A stretch of 64,000 nucleotides of DNA, taken from positions 20,084 through 84,083 of the forward strand of contig CANRNU010000005.1 of the NCBI GenBank assembly GCA_947632005.1, given 5' to 3'. The stretch's first letter is position 1, and the number at the start of each line of letters is the position of its first letter. Positions 48,981 through 59,001 of this stretch are shown piece by piece. The notes under the pieces were generated by a model, which was not told the DNA's origin, did not search any database, and saw only the letters and a program-made list of their open reading frames with translations. The DNA comes from an uncultured Oscillospiraceae bacterium (lineage in GTDB: Bacteria > Bacillota > Clostridia > Oscillospirales > Oscillospiraceae). Both the position numbers and the translations under genes were made by a program.

Positions 48981-51732
48981 TCTTCTTACCCCGGAAGAAA
49001 AAGACACCCTCTGCAAGATCATCACTGGCCGAGAGTTCAAAGAACTTTTTAAGAATAACGAGCGAGAGTTCCAAAAATTACGAAAGGGCTTTCGGGCTAA
49101 ATCCTTGACAGAGCAGTTTGCGTTGTCTACTGCTATGTCCAACGTCGACAAGCCTTTTATCGCGACGTATATCAATGGGCTAGTAGATATGTGGCTTAAA
49201 GAAATTCAGAAAAATGTAGAGAAGCTTGAAGCGGAAGGATCAACCCATAACGTTGCGTTAGCAACAACAATGCTTGACTCATTTTTTGTCAACAATGTAG
49301 ATTTATACCTCAAGCTCACGGGCAAAGCGTCTGATATGGATACTTGCTCCGCAATTCTTGATAGAATGACAAGTATCAAATCTGAGCGCAAGAGAAATGA
49401 AGAAACAGCTAATCAAATCAGAGCTATAGAAGAAGAAAAACGCCAGTTGTATGATCAGCTTAAAGAGGTGCAGCAGAATGCTAATACTATAAGAACTGAG
49501 TACGAGCGAAGAATCCAAGAAGTTGAACAAGAGAATAGCACATTGACCTCTCAACTGACTGAGGCGCAAGAGAAAATCACAGAATTACAAACTGCTCCTG
49601 CCAAAATTACTAGCGAAGATGTAGATTATCTCGCACAGTATGATGATACCGACGCTACTATTCTACACGCCGTAAGTAATGATGAAATCGTTTCATTGTG
49701 TGGTGTTATCTCAGATTATAATGGCCAAAAATGGCTTATGCGGTATGCTGACCTAAGTAATAACGGGCATTATCATGTTTTTCACAAACGGGAAGACACC
49801 CCATCATACTTCACCAATCGGGATAAGATATTTTATAAAGATGGTCCCTCTAACGATGGTTTCTATGGCATTTGGACTTGGTCCGCGATACCAAGCGAGA
49901 AGGACCCATCAAAAGATTATATTATATCCCGATATAAACCTGATCTTAATGCTATTGAAGTCGCTGTTATAACTAATACGTCAGACCTTGATAGTCTGGT
50001 AAACCAACTGAAGTCCGGAATTGAATACATACCTCACAGTCGTAGGATCATGTTCTCTTTTTGCTCATCGAAAGGGATGTATACAGGCATTCTATGTAAC
50101 TGTGATGAACTCAATAGTATTAATGGAAAGATCTCCTTTTCTGAAGGTTGTGCTGTTGTTCCTATATATGTGTTCCCCAGTGATAATATAATGCGTTTGG
50201 ATAATGGGCTTTCCTTCTACAAAAACGCATTTGCGGGAACGCCAGACAAACTCTACCATTTAAAAACCCCTCTTGAAATTGTAAAAAGCATCGTTACCTC
50301 ATCAATCTCCTGGCCCACATATAAAACAAGGGGAATCATACGTGCTGATTACAGAACTTTTAAGGATTTCCTCTGTGCGATCCCGGTCGATGATATAACC
50401 CGCCAAATTGAGACTGCATGCCATTGTTCCAGTCCTGCTGCAAAAGCATTGCTGGAAGAATTCCTGAGCACAGCCAAGAAATATGTTGATGGAAATAGCT
50501 TAGAAGACGATATAATCCTCTCTGCCATTTCTGCAAGTGCCGAGCTTCAGGAGAGAGCAAAAACACTGATCCGCGCAGATTGGGAAACTGAGAACAAGGG
50601 CTTACTGGCTGACGCCCAAGAAAAGCTCAAAGCACTTGACGGAAAAATAAATGACGCTACCACCCAGTTAGCTGAGGCTCAAGAGGAACTTAATAAGACT
50701 AAATTGGAAGAAGATCGCCTTACTGGCGTCATAGCAGAAAAGGAAAAACTTGCTGAAGATGTTGAAAAGGCAGTATCTGAAAGAATCCAGCAAGCACGTA
50801 AGCATGCGGCCGATTTCATTGCAAACATGGCATTTGTTACTGGTCAACAGATACAACTTTCAGTTGATGTGGATTCTGCCGCAAACAAAGTTGCCTCTGA
50901 TCCTGTTGTTGCCCAATATCAGGTGTTTTCTCCTTATGAAGAACTTAGCGACCTTGAGGCACATCATTCTTGGGCAGACGTGATTGATACAGCTACATTT
51001 GAGTTTGGGGAAGCAGGAGTTACAGAGCAATATAGAAGAGGCTTAGCTGCTTTCCTTTGTGCTGCTTTTATTGAGAAGCAACCAATTTTCCTTGTTGGCC
51101 CTAATTCACTTGATATTGTTCAAGCGTTTTGTGCATCCGTAAGCGCTCACAAATATGGACTGCTATGTTGTGAGGGCAACTATGACAATAAAGTAACTTC
51201 GAGAATTGGTGCCACTGGCGAAGACATTGTGATAATCAATAACCTTCTCTCAAGCAGATGGATGAACCGGCTTCCTGAGATTGTCTTCAATAAGGACATA
51301 TTTTATGTCGCTACTCATCCATATGCAGAGGACATTCAAGTTGAGCCTCAGAGCCTGTATGGATTTGTGCTTCCGCTGTTCACAGAGTTCTTTGTGGACA
51401 AAACAGCAACCGGCAAATACTATGGAGGTTATTTTGCAGATGACTTCAAGCCCTATTCAGCGCCAAAGGGCATACATAAAGAACCGAAAGTCCTCTCAAG
51501 CTTATCCATAAGCTCTTTCGTCAAGAACAGAATCAACAATCTTGTTACTACGATGCATGGCATTTATCCAAGCACAACAGCAGATGACGAATTCTTGTTT
51601 TCCGTCTTTCCCATTGCTTATGCGTCACTGGAAGTTGAAAAACTTGTAGATGCAGTTGCCGATCCACAGAAAGGTTTTACAATTTCTGCAAACCTAAAAC
51701 GTGATCTGCGCCATGTAATGGGAGACGTTTAA
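48967..51732 (+). CDS. Operon protein 2: coiled-coil protein with a degenerate AAA-like end
   Basis: 921 aa, AAGGAG before the ATG. An N-terminal helical domain, a coiled coil (about 135-210), a beta-rich middle (about 225-500), a second coiled coil (about 535-620) and a C-terminal region resembling a McrB/AAA-type ATPase whose motifs are damaged: FLVGPNSLDIV where a P-loop is expected (near 708, no GKT) and DIVIINNLL where Walker B is expected (near 753, no DE). Probably a structural or sensor subunit rather than an ATPase. No family recognised. It ends in TAATG overlap with the next gene. Confidence 0.72.
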   Translation: MNYIDLLTPEEKDTLCKIITGREFKELFKNNEREFQKLRKGFRAKSLTEQFALSTAMSNVDKPFIATYINGLVDMWLKEIQKNVEKLEAEGSTHNVALATTMLDSFFVNNVDLYLKLTGKASDMDTCSAILDRMTSIKSERKRNEETANQIRAIEEEKRQLYDQLKEVQQNANTIRTEYERRIQEVEQENSTLTSQLTEAQEKITELQTAPAKITSEDVDYLAQYDDTDATILHAVSNDEIVSLCGVISDYNGQKWLMRYADLSNNGHYHVFHKREDTPSYFTNRDKIFYKDGPSNDGFYGIWTWSAIPSEKDPSKDYIISRYKPDLNAIEVAVITNTSDLDSLVNQLKSGIEYIPHSRRIMFSFCSSKGMYTGILCNCDELNSINGKISFSEGCAVVPIYVFPSDNIMRLDNGLSFYKNAFAGTPDKLYHLKTPLEIVKSIVTSSISWPTYKTRGIIRADYRTFKDFLCAIPVDDITRQIETACHCSSPAAKALLEEFLSTAKKYVDGNSLEDDIILSAISASAELQERAKTLIRADWETENKGLLADAQEKLKALDGKINDATTQLAEAQEELNKTKLEEDRLTGVIAEKEKLAEDVEKAVSERIQQARKHAADFIANMAFVTGQQIQLSVDVDSAANKVASDPVVAQYQVFSPYEELSDLEAHHSWADVIDTATFEFGEAGVTEQYRRGLAAFLCAAFIEKQPIFLVGPNSLDIVQAFCASVSAHKYGLLCCEGNYDNKVTSRIGATGEDIVIINNLLSSRWMNRLPEIVFNKDIFYVATHPYAEDIQVEPQSLYGFVLPLFTEFFVDKTATGKYYGGYFADDFKPYSAPKGIHKEPKVLSSLSISSFVKNRINNLVTTMHGIYPSTTADDEFLFSVFPIAYASLEVEKLVDAVADPQKGFTISANLKRDLRHVMGDV

Positions 51733-52739
51733 TGGACAAGTATACCGGGCTTCTTTCAGTCATATCAAACCAGTATCACATCAAAAGAGGACTACAAGAA
51801 ACTGAAGAAAGTTGGAAAACACGTCTGATTTATAGCATCTGTGGAATGATGGCTTATGCGGCACTTTGGGATGATCTTGAAGAGCCAATTTCCATTGTGC
51901 ATTTGAAGAAAAGAATCCGCAGCATACTTTCTGCTTACAAATCAATCTACCCTGAGCTTTCCATAAGTTTACCGTATGCCTCCGCAGATCTTGAGGACGA
52001 GATCGCTAACCTATTTCTAAGCACAGGGGTAGTTTATCACCGCCCTAACAGAATCGCTCCATCAATGAAACACGAAGAGTTGTTCAGCGGTATTCTGTTC
52101 CAACGGGGTATTCCACTTGATAACATTTCCCATGTCTCTGGTATTGGGTATTACTCAAAACAAGATGGAGGCACAAATCCAGATAAGATAAAAACAATGT
52201 TCGGCCTTGAGCAAAAGAATCTGCAGCTTTTGTGGCACGAAACATTAACCACTGCTATCTGGAAATCCACTCAGTTTTTTGAACATAACATAGAATATCT
52301 CCGCCTAATGCCTCCATTCACTCGAGGATATTGGATAACCACGCCAGATACTACTGGTGTAGTTTCAATCCTTCGAATCGGAGTAAACGGTTCCCAACTG
52401 TATTATCTTTACCGTTATGCTGGCGCAACACTAGAAGTTAGTCCTCTTCCTCAGTGGCAAGTGGAGTCCTCTCATTACAGAACACTTGCATGCGCCTGTT
52501 TATCAACCTACGGTACATTGGCGCCAATAGAGTTTGCTGAGGATGGTGAATTGACCCATATACGTTTTGGCTATTTGCTTCCTCCCCGCGAACTTGATTT
52601 TTTGAAGCTCTACAGTTGGCCTGAGGAATGCACATCACTCCCAAGCGATTTTAAGCGAAAGCTATCAACAGAAGTCTTTAGGGCTATTAGGGATATTCTA
52701 TCTGATGAAGGATATAAATTTAAAGGAGCGACGATCTGA
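51732..52739 (+). CDS. Operon protein 3: unknown 335-aa protein
   Basis: Start overlaps the previous stop (TAATG) and its stop overlaps the next start (TGATG), so it is translated as part of the set. The protein is soluble, helical at the start and mixed alpha/beta later (RGYWITTPDTTGVVSILRIG, LACACLSTYGTL). No catalytic motif is visible and no family is recognised. Tight coupling to the helicase gene suggests a stoichiometric partner. Confidence 0.7.
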   Translation: MDKYTGLLSVISNQYHIKRGLQETEESWKTRLIYSICGMMAYAALWDDLEEPISIVHLKKRIRSILSAYKSIYPELSISLPYASADLEDEIANLFLSTGVVYHRPNRIAPSMKHEELFSGILFQRGIPLDNISHVSGIGYYSKQDGGTNPDKIKTMFGLEQKNLQLLWHETLTTAIWKSTQFFEHNIEYLRLMPPFTRGYWITTPDTTGVVSILRIGVNGSQLYYLYRYAGATLEVSPLPQWQVESSHYRTLACACLSTYGTLAPIEFAEDGELTHIRFGYLLPPRELDFLKLYSWPEECTSLPSDFKRKLSTEVFRAIRDILSDEGYKFKGATI

Positions 52740-55700
52740 TGACAACTGGAGCTAATTCTGTTCATAAGCAACTGCGGACGGAGTTGGAAGACTATATTAA
52801 ATCGCAGTATTTTGGAAAGTCACCGCTCCTTCTTTCAGCATTAAATAATCATATTGATGACGAAGGCTTGCTCTATCAGAAGCCATTTATTGAGTCATCT
52901 CCTGCATATCTTACAGTACAAAACGGTATTGAAGGAGCATCTATTGAGCCCTGGATGAAAGAGTATTTTTTGCAACTATCTGAGGCGGGAATTGGTGTTT
53001 TCCCATCTCCATTTGCTCATCAGATTACCGCACTTGAAGCTGCGGTCAAAGGAGAAGACCTATTCGTTTCAACCGGCACAGGTTCTGGTAAAACAGAGTG
53101 CTTTATGTGGCCGCTTCTTGCAAAGATGGCAGCTGAGGCAAAAACATCCAAGAAAACGTGGGAAAAACGGGGTATTCGCACAATTATTATGTACCCAATG
53201 AACGCCCTAGTTTCTGACCAAGTTAGCCGACTTAGGAGGATGATTGGAGATCCTGATAAGAAGTTTATCCGGATTTTCAGAAATACCTGCGGTAGTGAAG
53301 TCCGCCGCCCTCAGTTTGGCATGTATACCGGCAGGACTCCGTACCCCGGGGAGCAGTCTTCTCCAGGACAAGACAGAAAACTAGAAAAGACCTTGGCAAG
53401 AATGTCTTTTCCACAGAATGATTCTGAAAAAGAGTTCTTCAGTCATCTTCTCAAGGAGGGAAAGATCCCTGCAAAGGATGATATGAATCTGTTCCTGCGC
53501 GGGCTTCATGAAGGTAGGCATATTCCAAACGATGAGGATGCGGAGTTAATAACCCGCTTTGAAATGCAGCAATTCTGCCCGGACATTCTTATTACGAACT
53601 ATTCCATGCTGGAATACATGCTGCTACGCCCAAGAGAACAGAAAATCTGGGATGATACACGCGAATGGATTAATTCAAATCCTAACAACAAGCTGCTTTT
53701 TGTCATTGATGAAGCTCACATGTATCGCGGCTCATCGGGCGGCGAGGTTGCGTTGCTGATTCGCAGACTTTTCCATAAACTCGGGATTGGCCGGGATCGT
53801 GTACAATTCATACTTACTACCGCAAGCATGCCCAACAAGGATCAACAAGACATTGATTCTGTAATGAAGTTCGCAAATGAACTTACCGCCTCCGACACGG
53901 GTAGTCATTTTCGTTATCTCACCGGTGAAAAAGAGGTCATTGATGGGCAGTTGAAGTATGATATACCAGTTGGGCTTCTCTTAAACTCCGATCCTAATGA
54001 ATTTGAGAACAAGGATGAGGTAAAGCTTTCTGCGCTTTTGTCGTTCTGGCGTCAGCTAGAGGGCTTTGACCAAAGCATCAGCACTCTGGAATCAGTTTGC
54101 AACTGGATGTACGAAAATCTTGTGTATTATCGTCCATTTCATGAACTCATAAGGTATTGTCGTGGAAACGCAGTATCTTTAAGCGAACTGTCTTCTGGCA
54201 TCTTCCCTGATCTCGGTCAAGAAAACGCATTAAAAGCTGTCAGCGTCCTTTTGGCTATGGCACCTCTTGCAAAAAACGATAAGGGCTCTGTTCTTTTCCC
54301 GGCACGCATGCATATGCTTTTTAAAGGTATTTCAGGCGTCTATGCATGTGCAAATGTGGATTGCAGTTGTTCTCATTCTGAAGGAGGCCTTACTTTAGGG
54401 GAGCTCTATTTGTCTGATGGTAATTTGATTTGCCCGCATTGTGGCAGTGTTGTATATGAGCTTTATAACGACAGGCGCTGTGGCGCACTATTCTTCAAGG
54501 GCTATGTCCTTGAAGATGACTCAAATCTTCATGGGAATGTATACCTGTGGCATTACCCCGGTCAGTTAATGGACCACCGGATGAAAGAAGTACATTTATT
54601 TATCCCCACAGATGATTTTGAGTTGCCCGCAAAGCAGGGTAAGAATGTCATAAAGCCATGTTATCTTGATGTCAAGAGTGGGTTTATCAACTTTACAGAT
54701 GATTCTTCCGCCAATAAGCCCTGGATGAGAAAACTATACTACTGCAACTACTCCGCAAAAGGTAGGCCACAAATTATCACCTTCCCTACCTGTCCACATT
54801 GCAGGCATCAGCTTTCCACATTGCAGCTTACATCATTCAGCACTCGAGGGAATCAATCTTTCTTCAACTTAATCCAATCGCAGTTTCAACTGCAACCTGC
54901 CGTACAGGGAAAAGATAGCGATCCTGATCGCTTCCCTAATGAGGGACGCAAAGTTTTACTGTTCTCGGATAGTCGTCAGCGTGCAGCAAAGTTAGCCAGA
55001 GATATGTCTGATGCGTCAGATATCTCCGCCGCAAGGCAGTTGTTCGCGATAGCAATAAAAACAATGGAAGATCAAACTGTCGAGCAATCAATGAATTCGC
55101 TGTACGATTACTTTTGTCTTGCAGCTGGTCAACATCACGTGCAGATGTTCCATGCCCATGAACGTGCGAAGTTCGCAGAAGATTGTGCTTTTGCAATGAA
55201 CAACTATAGACGATGCGCAAGGCGAGGAATATCCTATACTCCGAGATTTACTATCGCAAACGCTCCAGTGCAGATGCAAGAGCATCTTCTTCGATTGTTC
55301 GCTGGTGGCTATAACACCTTGTACGACTCCGCTACAAGTTGGCTTGAACCTACTGATCAAGCGCTCTTTGATGCTATTGATGCTCTTGAAGAAAACAATA
55401 TAATTGTCACTGATGAAGAGTTCATTGAGCTTTTCAATGCCTGGATGCTATCAATCTGTGACATGTATACAGCTATTGGCCATACTATCAATGATTCAGT
55501 TCGTTTAAAAGTTCGCCCAAACTATGGTGGCTATGGCCTTGACAAAGATTGGGAATTTTCAAAAGTCATCCATGAAATCATGGGATGGGGTGACGAAAAT
55601 GAAACCGAGTTGGTTTGGAAACGAGTACTAAAAGAGGCATTTCTTGACTCTGCACAGCCTGATAATGGAAAACTATATGTCGATCTTTCTAGAATAAAAC

Positions 55701-57988
55701 CACGTTTTGATGATGCTCATGTATGGTATAAGTGTGAAAAGTGCTCGGAACTGACCCCCTTTCCCCTAAAAGGAAAATGCCCAAGCTGCGGCTCCGCTCA
55801 TATTCATAAGATGAGCTCAAATGAATACGAAGCACTGGTTTTCTGGAGAAAACCTGTCTCTGACGCTCTCCAGGGTGAGCCAATTCATGTGATTGACACA
55901 GAGGAGCACACTGCTCAGCTCTCGCATAAAGACCAACGTGATGATTACTGGAGCAAAACTGAACAATATGAATTGCGTTTCCAGGACTTGATCCAAGATG
56001 GAGAAACGCCTGTTGATATTCTCAGTAGCACAACCACGATGGAAGTTGGTATTGATATTGGCTCCTTAGTGGCAGTTGGCTTGCGGAATATTCCTCCAAT
56101 GCGTGAAAACTATCAACAACGAGCAGGACGAGCGGGCCGGCGTGGATCCAGTTTATCGACAATAGTTACCTTTTGTGAAGATGGCCCTCACGACACATTA
56201 TATTTTAATAATCCAATTCCTATGTTCCGCGGTGATCCTCGCAGGCCTTGGGTTGATACACAAAGCGAGAAACTTCTCCAGCGCCATTTAACCATGGTTA
56301 TCTTACAGGAGTTTCTCGCGGAAAATCATACGAGCCTTGATACGATTCCTGCCGCACTCTTTCTTGAAGACTACCTTGACAATTTTAAGCGCTATCTTTC
56401 CTCTTACAATATTGACCAGGACAAGTGTCTTCTTCCTGTTGGCACAACACTAAACTATTCATTATTTGAGAGTGATCTTGATCGAGCATTTGATACACTT
56501 AAAGAAAAATGCCGGTCTCATCCTGAGCTTTTTGGTATAGAAGAAGGGGCCAATGAAAGTGACGCAAAGGTTCTCCTGGATGCCCTCTATGAAGAAGGTA
56601 TCATCCCAACATATTCTTTTCCGAAGAATGTCGTAAGTACATACATACCAGATATGAACGGGAAAATCCTTTATGAGGTTGACCGGGGACTCGATGTAGC
56701 TATCGGCGAATATGCCCCAGGTAGAGCAATAGTTGTTGACAAACAAACCTATCAGATTGGCGGATTCTATTACCCTGGAAGTGAACGTCGTCATGGTCAG
56801 GCACTAACTCCGGCACGTTCCTATACAGATGACCCGAATTTTGTAAAGCCAGTTATTTCTTGCGATGAGTGTGGCTGGTTCGGCTTGGCAGAAGAGAAGA
56901 CAACGTGTTGCCCGTTCTGTGGAAACAGCAACCTGAAGACCTCTCGTAAAATGATGCGTCCCTGGGGCTTTGCACCAAGAAACGCTGAATCAATACCAGA
57001 TGCCCAGCTATTGGAAGAATACACCGCTGTACAGCAACCCTTGTATTCAACTCTACCAGATGCAGAAGAAATGAAACTCATCCCAGGGTGTAGAAACATA
57101 AGGATCGCCTCTCGAACAAACCAACGAATCATCATGCTGAACAAAGGTTCTGGTGACAAAGGCTTCATGGTGTGCAAGGATTGTGGTGCTTCCATGCCGG
57201 GTGATGACATTTCCGTTTTGAAGAATATTGAAAGACCATTCAAGTCAAAGTATGCCAGGAGCAAATGTCATCATATCAATTCCTTTAATGTGAATCTTGG
57301 ATATGATTTCATAACCGATATGCTAGTTCTTGAATTCACAATTGATGACAGGGTTATCGACGCAAGTCGAAATAATAATCCCTGGCTCATTCGGGCAGCT
57401 CAATCCTTAGCTGAAGCACTCCGACTAGCCGCTAGCAAAAAACTCGATGTTGAATTTACTGAACTTGTAACTGGTTATCGTCTCAGAACCGGACCTGAAG
57501 CCTCATATGTTGATATCTATCTATATGACAGCCTATCAAGTGGGGCTGGGTATGCGGTCAGCGTAGCTGATACTATTGTCGAGCTACTCTCTGATATAGA
57601 TGGGCTCCTAGGTTCCTGCGATTGCGGATCGGCATGTTCTAAATGCTTAAAACATTATAGGAATCAACATGTACACGGTATACTTGACCGTTTTGCTGCG
57701 CTTCAACTCCTTAGATGGGGTGTTGATGGAATGAAAGCACCTTCTATCAGACCCGATGCACAGATTAACATGATCATGCCTTTAGCAAACATTCTCAAGC
57801 AATCTGGTTGCGAAGTTATTGCTGACGGAGAAGTGATCACTGTATCTAGGCGAAGACGCACAAAGAACGTTGTAATATATCCAGCAATGTGGGTTGAACC
57901 ACATGCCTCCAACACAATTTTTGTGAGTGATGCTTATATTAAGTATGCCAAGCCATATGCTGTTCAAAAGATTCTCGACAACATTTAA
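52739..57988 (+). CDS. Operon protein 4: giant SF2 helicase with DUF1998/MZB end (DruE-like)
   Basis: 1749 aa, AAAGGAG upstream. Helicase motif I is STGTGSGKTE (near 111-119), motif II FVIDEAHMYRG (near 322), motif III ILTTASMPN; lobe 2 has TTTMEVGIDIGSL (near 1103) and QQRAGRAGRRG (near 1126). Between the lobes are several zinc-finger-like Cys pairs, and the C-terminus has the DUF1998/MZB cysteine cluster CDCGSACSKCL followed by H-LDR. Size and layout match DruE of Druantia and resemble DISARM/YprA-type helicases. It should translocate on DNA. The other Druantia or DISARM proteins are absent; the three upstream genes take their place. Confidence 0.88.
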   Translation: MTTGANSVHKQLRTELEDYIKSQYFGKSPLLLSALNNHIDDEGLLYQKPFIESSPAYLTVQNGIEGASIEPWMKEYFLQLSEAGIGVFPSPFAHQITALEAAVKGEDLFVSTGTGSGKTECFMWPLLAKMAAEAKTSKKTWEKRGIRTIIMYPMNALVSDQVSRLRRMIGDPDKKFIRIFRNTCGSEVRRPQFGMYTGRTPYPGEQSSPGQDRKLEKTLARMSFPQNDSEKEFFSHLLKEGKIPAKDDMNLFLRGLHEGRHIPNDEDAELITRFEMQQFCPDILITNYSMLEYMLLRPREQKIWDDTREWINSNPNNKLLFVIDEAHMYRGSSGGEVALLIRRLFHKLGIGRDRVQFILTTASMPNKDQQDIDSVMKFANELTASDTGSHFRYLTGEKEVIDGQLKYDIPVGLLLNSDPNEFENKDEVKLSALLSFWRQLEGFDQSISTLESVCNWMYENLVYYRPFHELIRYCRGNAVSLSELSSGIFPDLGQENALKAVSVLLAMAPLAKNDKGSVLFPARMHMLFKGISGVYACANVDCSCSHSEGGLTLGELYLSDGNLICPHCGSVVYELYNDRRCGALFFKGYVLEDDSNLHGNVYLWHYPGQLMDHRMKEVHLFIPTDDFELPAKQGKNVIKPCYLDVKSGFINFTDDSSANKPWMRKLYYCNYSAKGRPQIITFPTCPHCRHQLSTLQLTSFSTRGNQSFFNLIQSQFQLQPAVQGKDSDPDRFPNEGRKVLLFSDSRQRAAKLARDMSDASDISAARQLFAIAIKTMEDQTVEQSMNSLYDYFCLAAGQHHVQMFHAHERAKFAEDCAFAMNNYRRCARRGISYTPRFTIANAPVQMQEHLLRLFAGGYNTLYDSATSWLEPTDQALFDAIDALEENNIIVTDEEFIELFNAWMLSICDMYTAIGHTINDSVRLKVRPNYGGYGLDKDWEFSKVIHEIMGWGDENETELVWKRVLKEAFLDSAQPDNGKLYVDLSRIKPRFDDAHVWYKCEKCSELTPFPLKGKCPSCGSAHIHKMSSNEYEALVFWRKPVSDALQGEPIHVIDTEEHTAQLSHKDQRDDYWSKTEQYELRFQDLIQDGETPVDILSSTTTMEVGIDIGSLVAVGLRNIPPMRENYQQRAGRAGRRGSSLSTIVTFCEDGPHDTLYFNNPIPMFRGDPRRPWVDTQSEKLLQRHLTMVILQEFLAENHTSLDTIPAALFLEDYLDNFKRYLSSYNIDQDKCLLPVGTTLNYSLFESDLDRAFDTLKEKCRSHPELFGIEEGANESDAKVLLDALYEEGIIPTYSFPKNVVSTYIPDMNGKILYEVDRGLDVAIGEYAPGRAIVVDKQTYQIGGFYYPGSERRHGQALTPARSYTDDPNFVKPVISCDECGWFGLAEEKTTCCPFCGNSNLKTSRKMMRPWGFAPRNAESIPDAQLLEEYTAVQQPLYSTLPDAEEMKLIPGCRNIRIASRTNQRIIMLNKGSGDKGFMVCKDCGASMPGDDISVLKNIERPFKSKYARSKCHHINSFNVNLGYDFITDMLVLEFTIDDRVIDASRNNNPWLIRAAQSLAEALRLAASKKLDVEFTELVTGYRLRTGPEASYVDIYLYDSLSSGAGYAVSVADTIVELLSDIDGLLGSCDCGSACSKCLKHYRNQHVHGILDRFAALQLLRWGVDGMKAPSIRPDAQINMIMPLANILKQSGCEVIADGEVITVSRRRRTKNVVIYPAMWVEPHASNTIFVSDAYIKYAKPYAVQKILDNI

Positions 57989-58034
57989 ACCTGTCCTCCA
58001 TCCATATTCAGATTGAGAACAGGCGAAATTACAA

Positions 58035-58063
58035 AGCCCACTGACCATTTTGGCCGGTGGGCT
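58035..58063. terminator. Possible terminator after the four-gene operon
   Basis: AGCCCACTG / CGGTGGGCT stem between convergent genes; no T-tract, so weak. Confidence 0.5.
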
Positions 58064-58146
58064 GTGTGGCATTTATAAAACACTATATCCTCAACCTAAG
58101 AGAATTGGGCAACGGTCTGTTGGCGTCTTTTCGCGTAGCATATCCA

Positions 58147-59001
58147 CTATTTTTCCCTCTCAACTGTTATTTCTTTGCCATTCGACCTAACGAAAATATC
58201 CCCATCTTGGTCGGTACGGTACATTTTGGGTTTCCATGTTTTGCTGTCCAACAAATCAAGTGTTCGCTGATCTGGATGGCCGTATGTATTCCTTTCTCCA
58301 ACGGATATTACCGCATAATCCGGCATAAAAGTTCCCAAGAACCGATACAAGGCATACGAGTATGCCCCATGATGAGGAATCTTCATTAAATCAACTTTAA
58401 ACTGTGCATCGGTACCTTTCTGGAATTTGTCAGATATTCTCGTCTGCGCTCCCTCCTCTATATCCCCAGTAAACAGGAACGTAGTTTTTCCATATGTCAC
58501 CAGCAGCACAAGCGAATCATTGGGTTCCTCCCCTCCTGCGTCAACAACTTCTACTGTTGCACTCCCTAAATCAAATTTATCTCCTACAGAAGGCTTTGTA
58601 ATTACTTGAGAACTATATTCCCTGATTCGTCCTCGAAGTTCCGAAAAATCTCCTATGTTGCTATTTTCTTCCATATAGATCGATCTATCTATAGAGGAAG
58701 CATAAGTTAGAATTTTCATCAGCCCACCGATATGATCCTTATGAAAATGAGATATAACCAAGATATCGAGATGCTGAATTCCCTTTCCTCCTTTTTCTTC
58801 CTTTAAGACATTATATACTATATCGCCACCTTTCACATTTCCGCCATCGATCAACATATAGTGACCGTCGCACTCCACCAATGCCGCATCTCCTTGTCCC
58901 ACATCAATAAAGCGGATGCTGAAAGTTGAGTCTTTAGAACAAGCGCAAAAGGATAACAGCGCGGCAAGTAGCAGTAGAAATGCTAACAGTCTTACTTTCA
59001 T
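58147..59001 (-). CDS. ComEC-like metallo-beta-lactamase lipoprotein
   Basis: 284 aa. Lipoprotein signal with LLSFCAC puts it outside the cell. The MBL fold shows FIDVGQGDAALV, SHFHKDHIGG (metal ligands HxHxDH), FLFTGDIEE and KIPHHGAYSYAL, the pattern of the C-terminal domain of ComEC/Rec2 and its free-standing relatives, thought to cut DNA or phosphodiesters. Start overlaps the stop of the TPR-like lipoprotein gene by 4 bp (ATGA), so the two form an operon. It faces the four-gene operon convergently. Confidence 0.87.
   Translation of the reverse strand: MKVRLLAFLLLLAALLSFCACSKDSTFSIRFIDVGQGDAALVECDGHYMLIDGGNVKGGDIVYNVLKEEKGGKGIQHLDILVISHFHKDHIGGLMKILTYASSIDRSIYMEENSNIGDFSELRGRIREYSSQVITKPSVGDKFDLGSATVEVVDAGGEEPNDSLVLLVTYGKTTFLFTGDIEEGAQTRISDKFQKGTDAQFKVDLMKIPHHGAYSYALYRFLGTFMPDYAVISVGERNTYGHPDQRTLDLLDSKTWKPKMYRTDQDGDIFVRSNGKEITVEREK

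Noticed and set aside
52739-57988. DISARM system
   Set aside because: A DUF1998 helicase is present but there is no separate DrmB, PLD-type DrmC or methyltransferase gene in the operon.
52739-57988. Classical Druantia
   Set aside because: The helicase fits DruE, but none of the upstream genes resembles DruA-D or DruH as far as I can tell.
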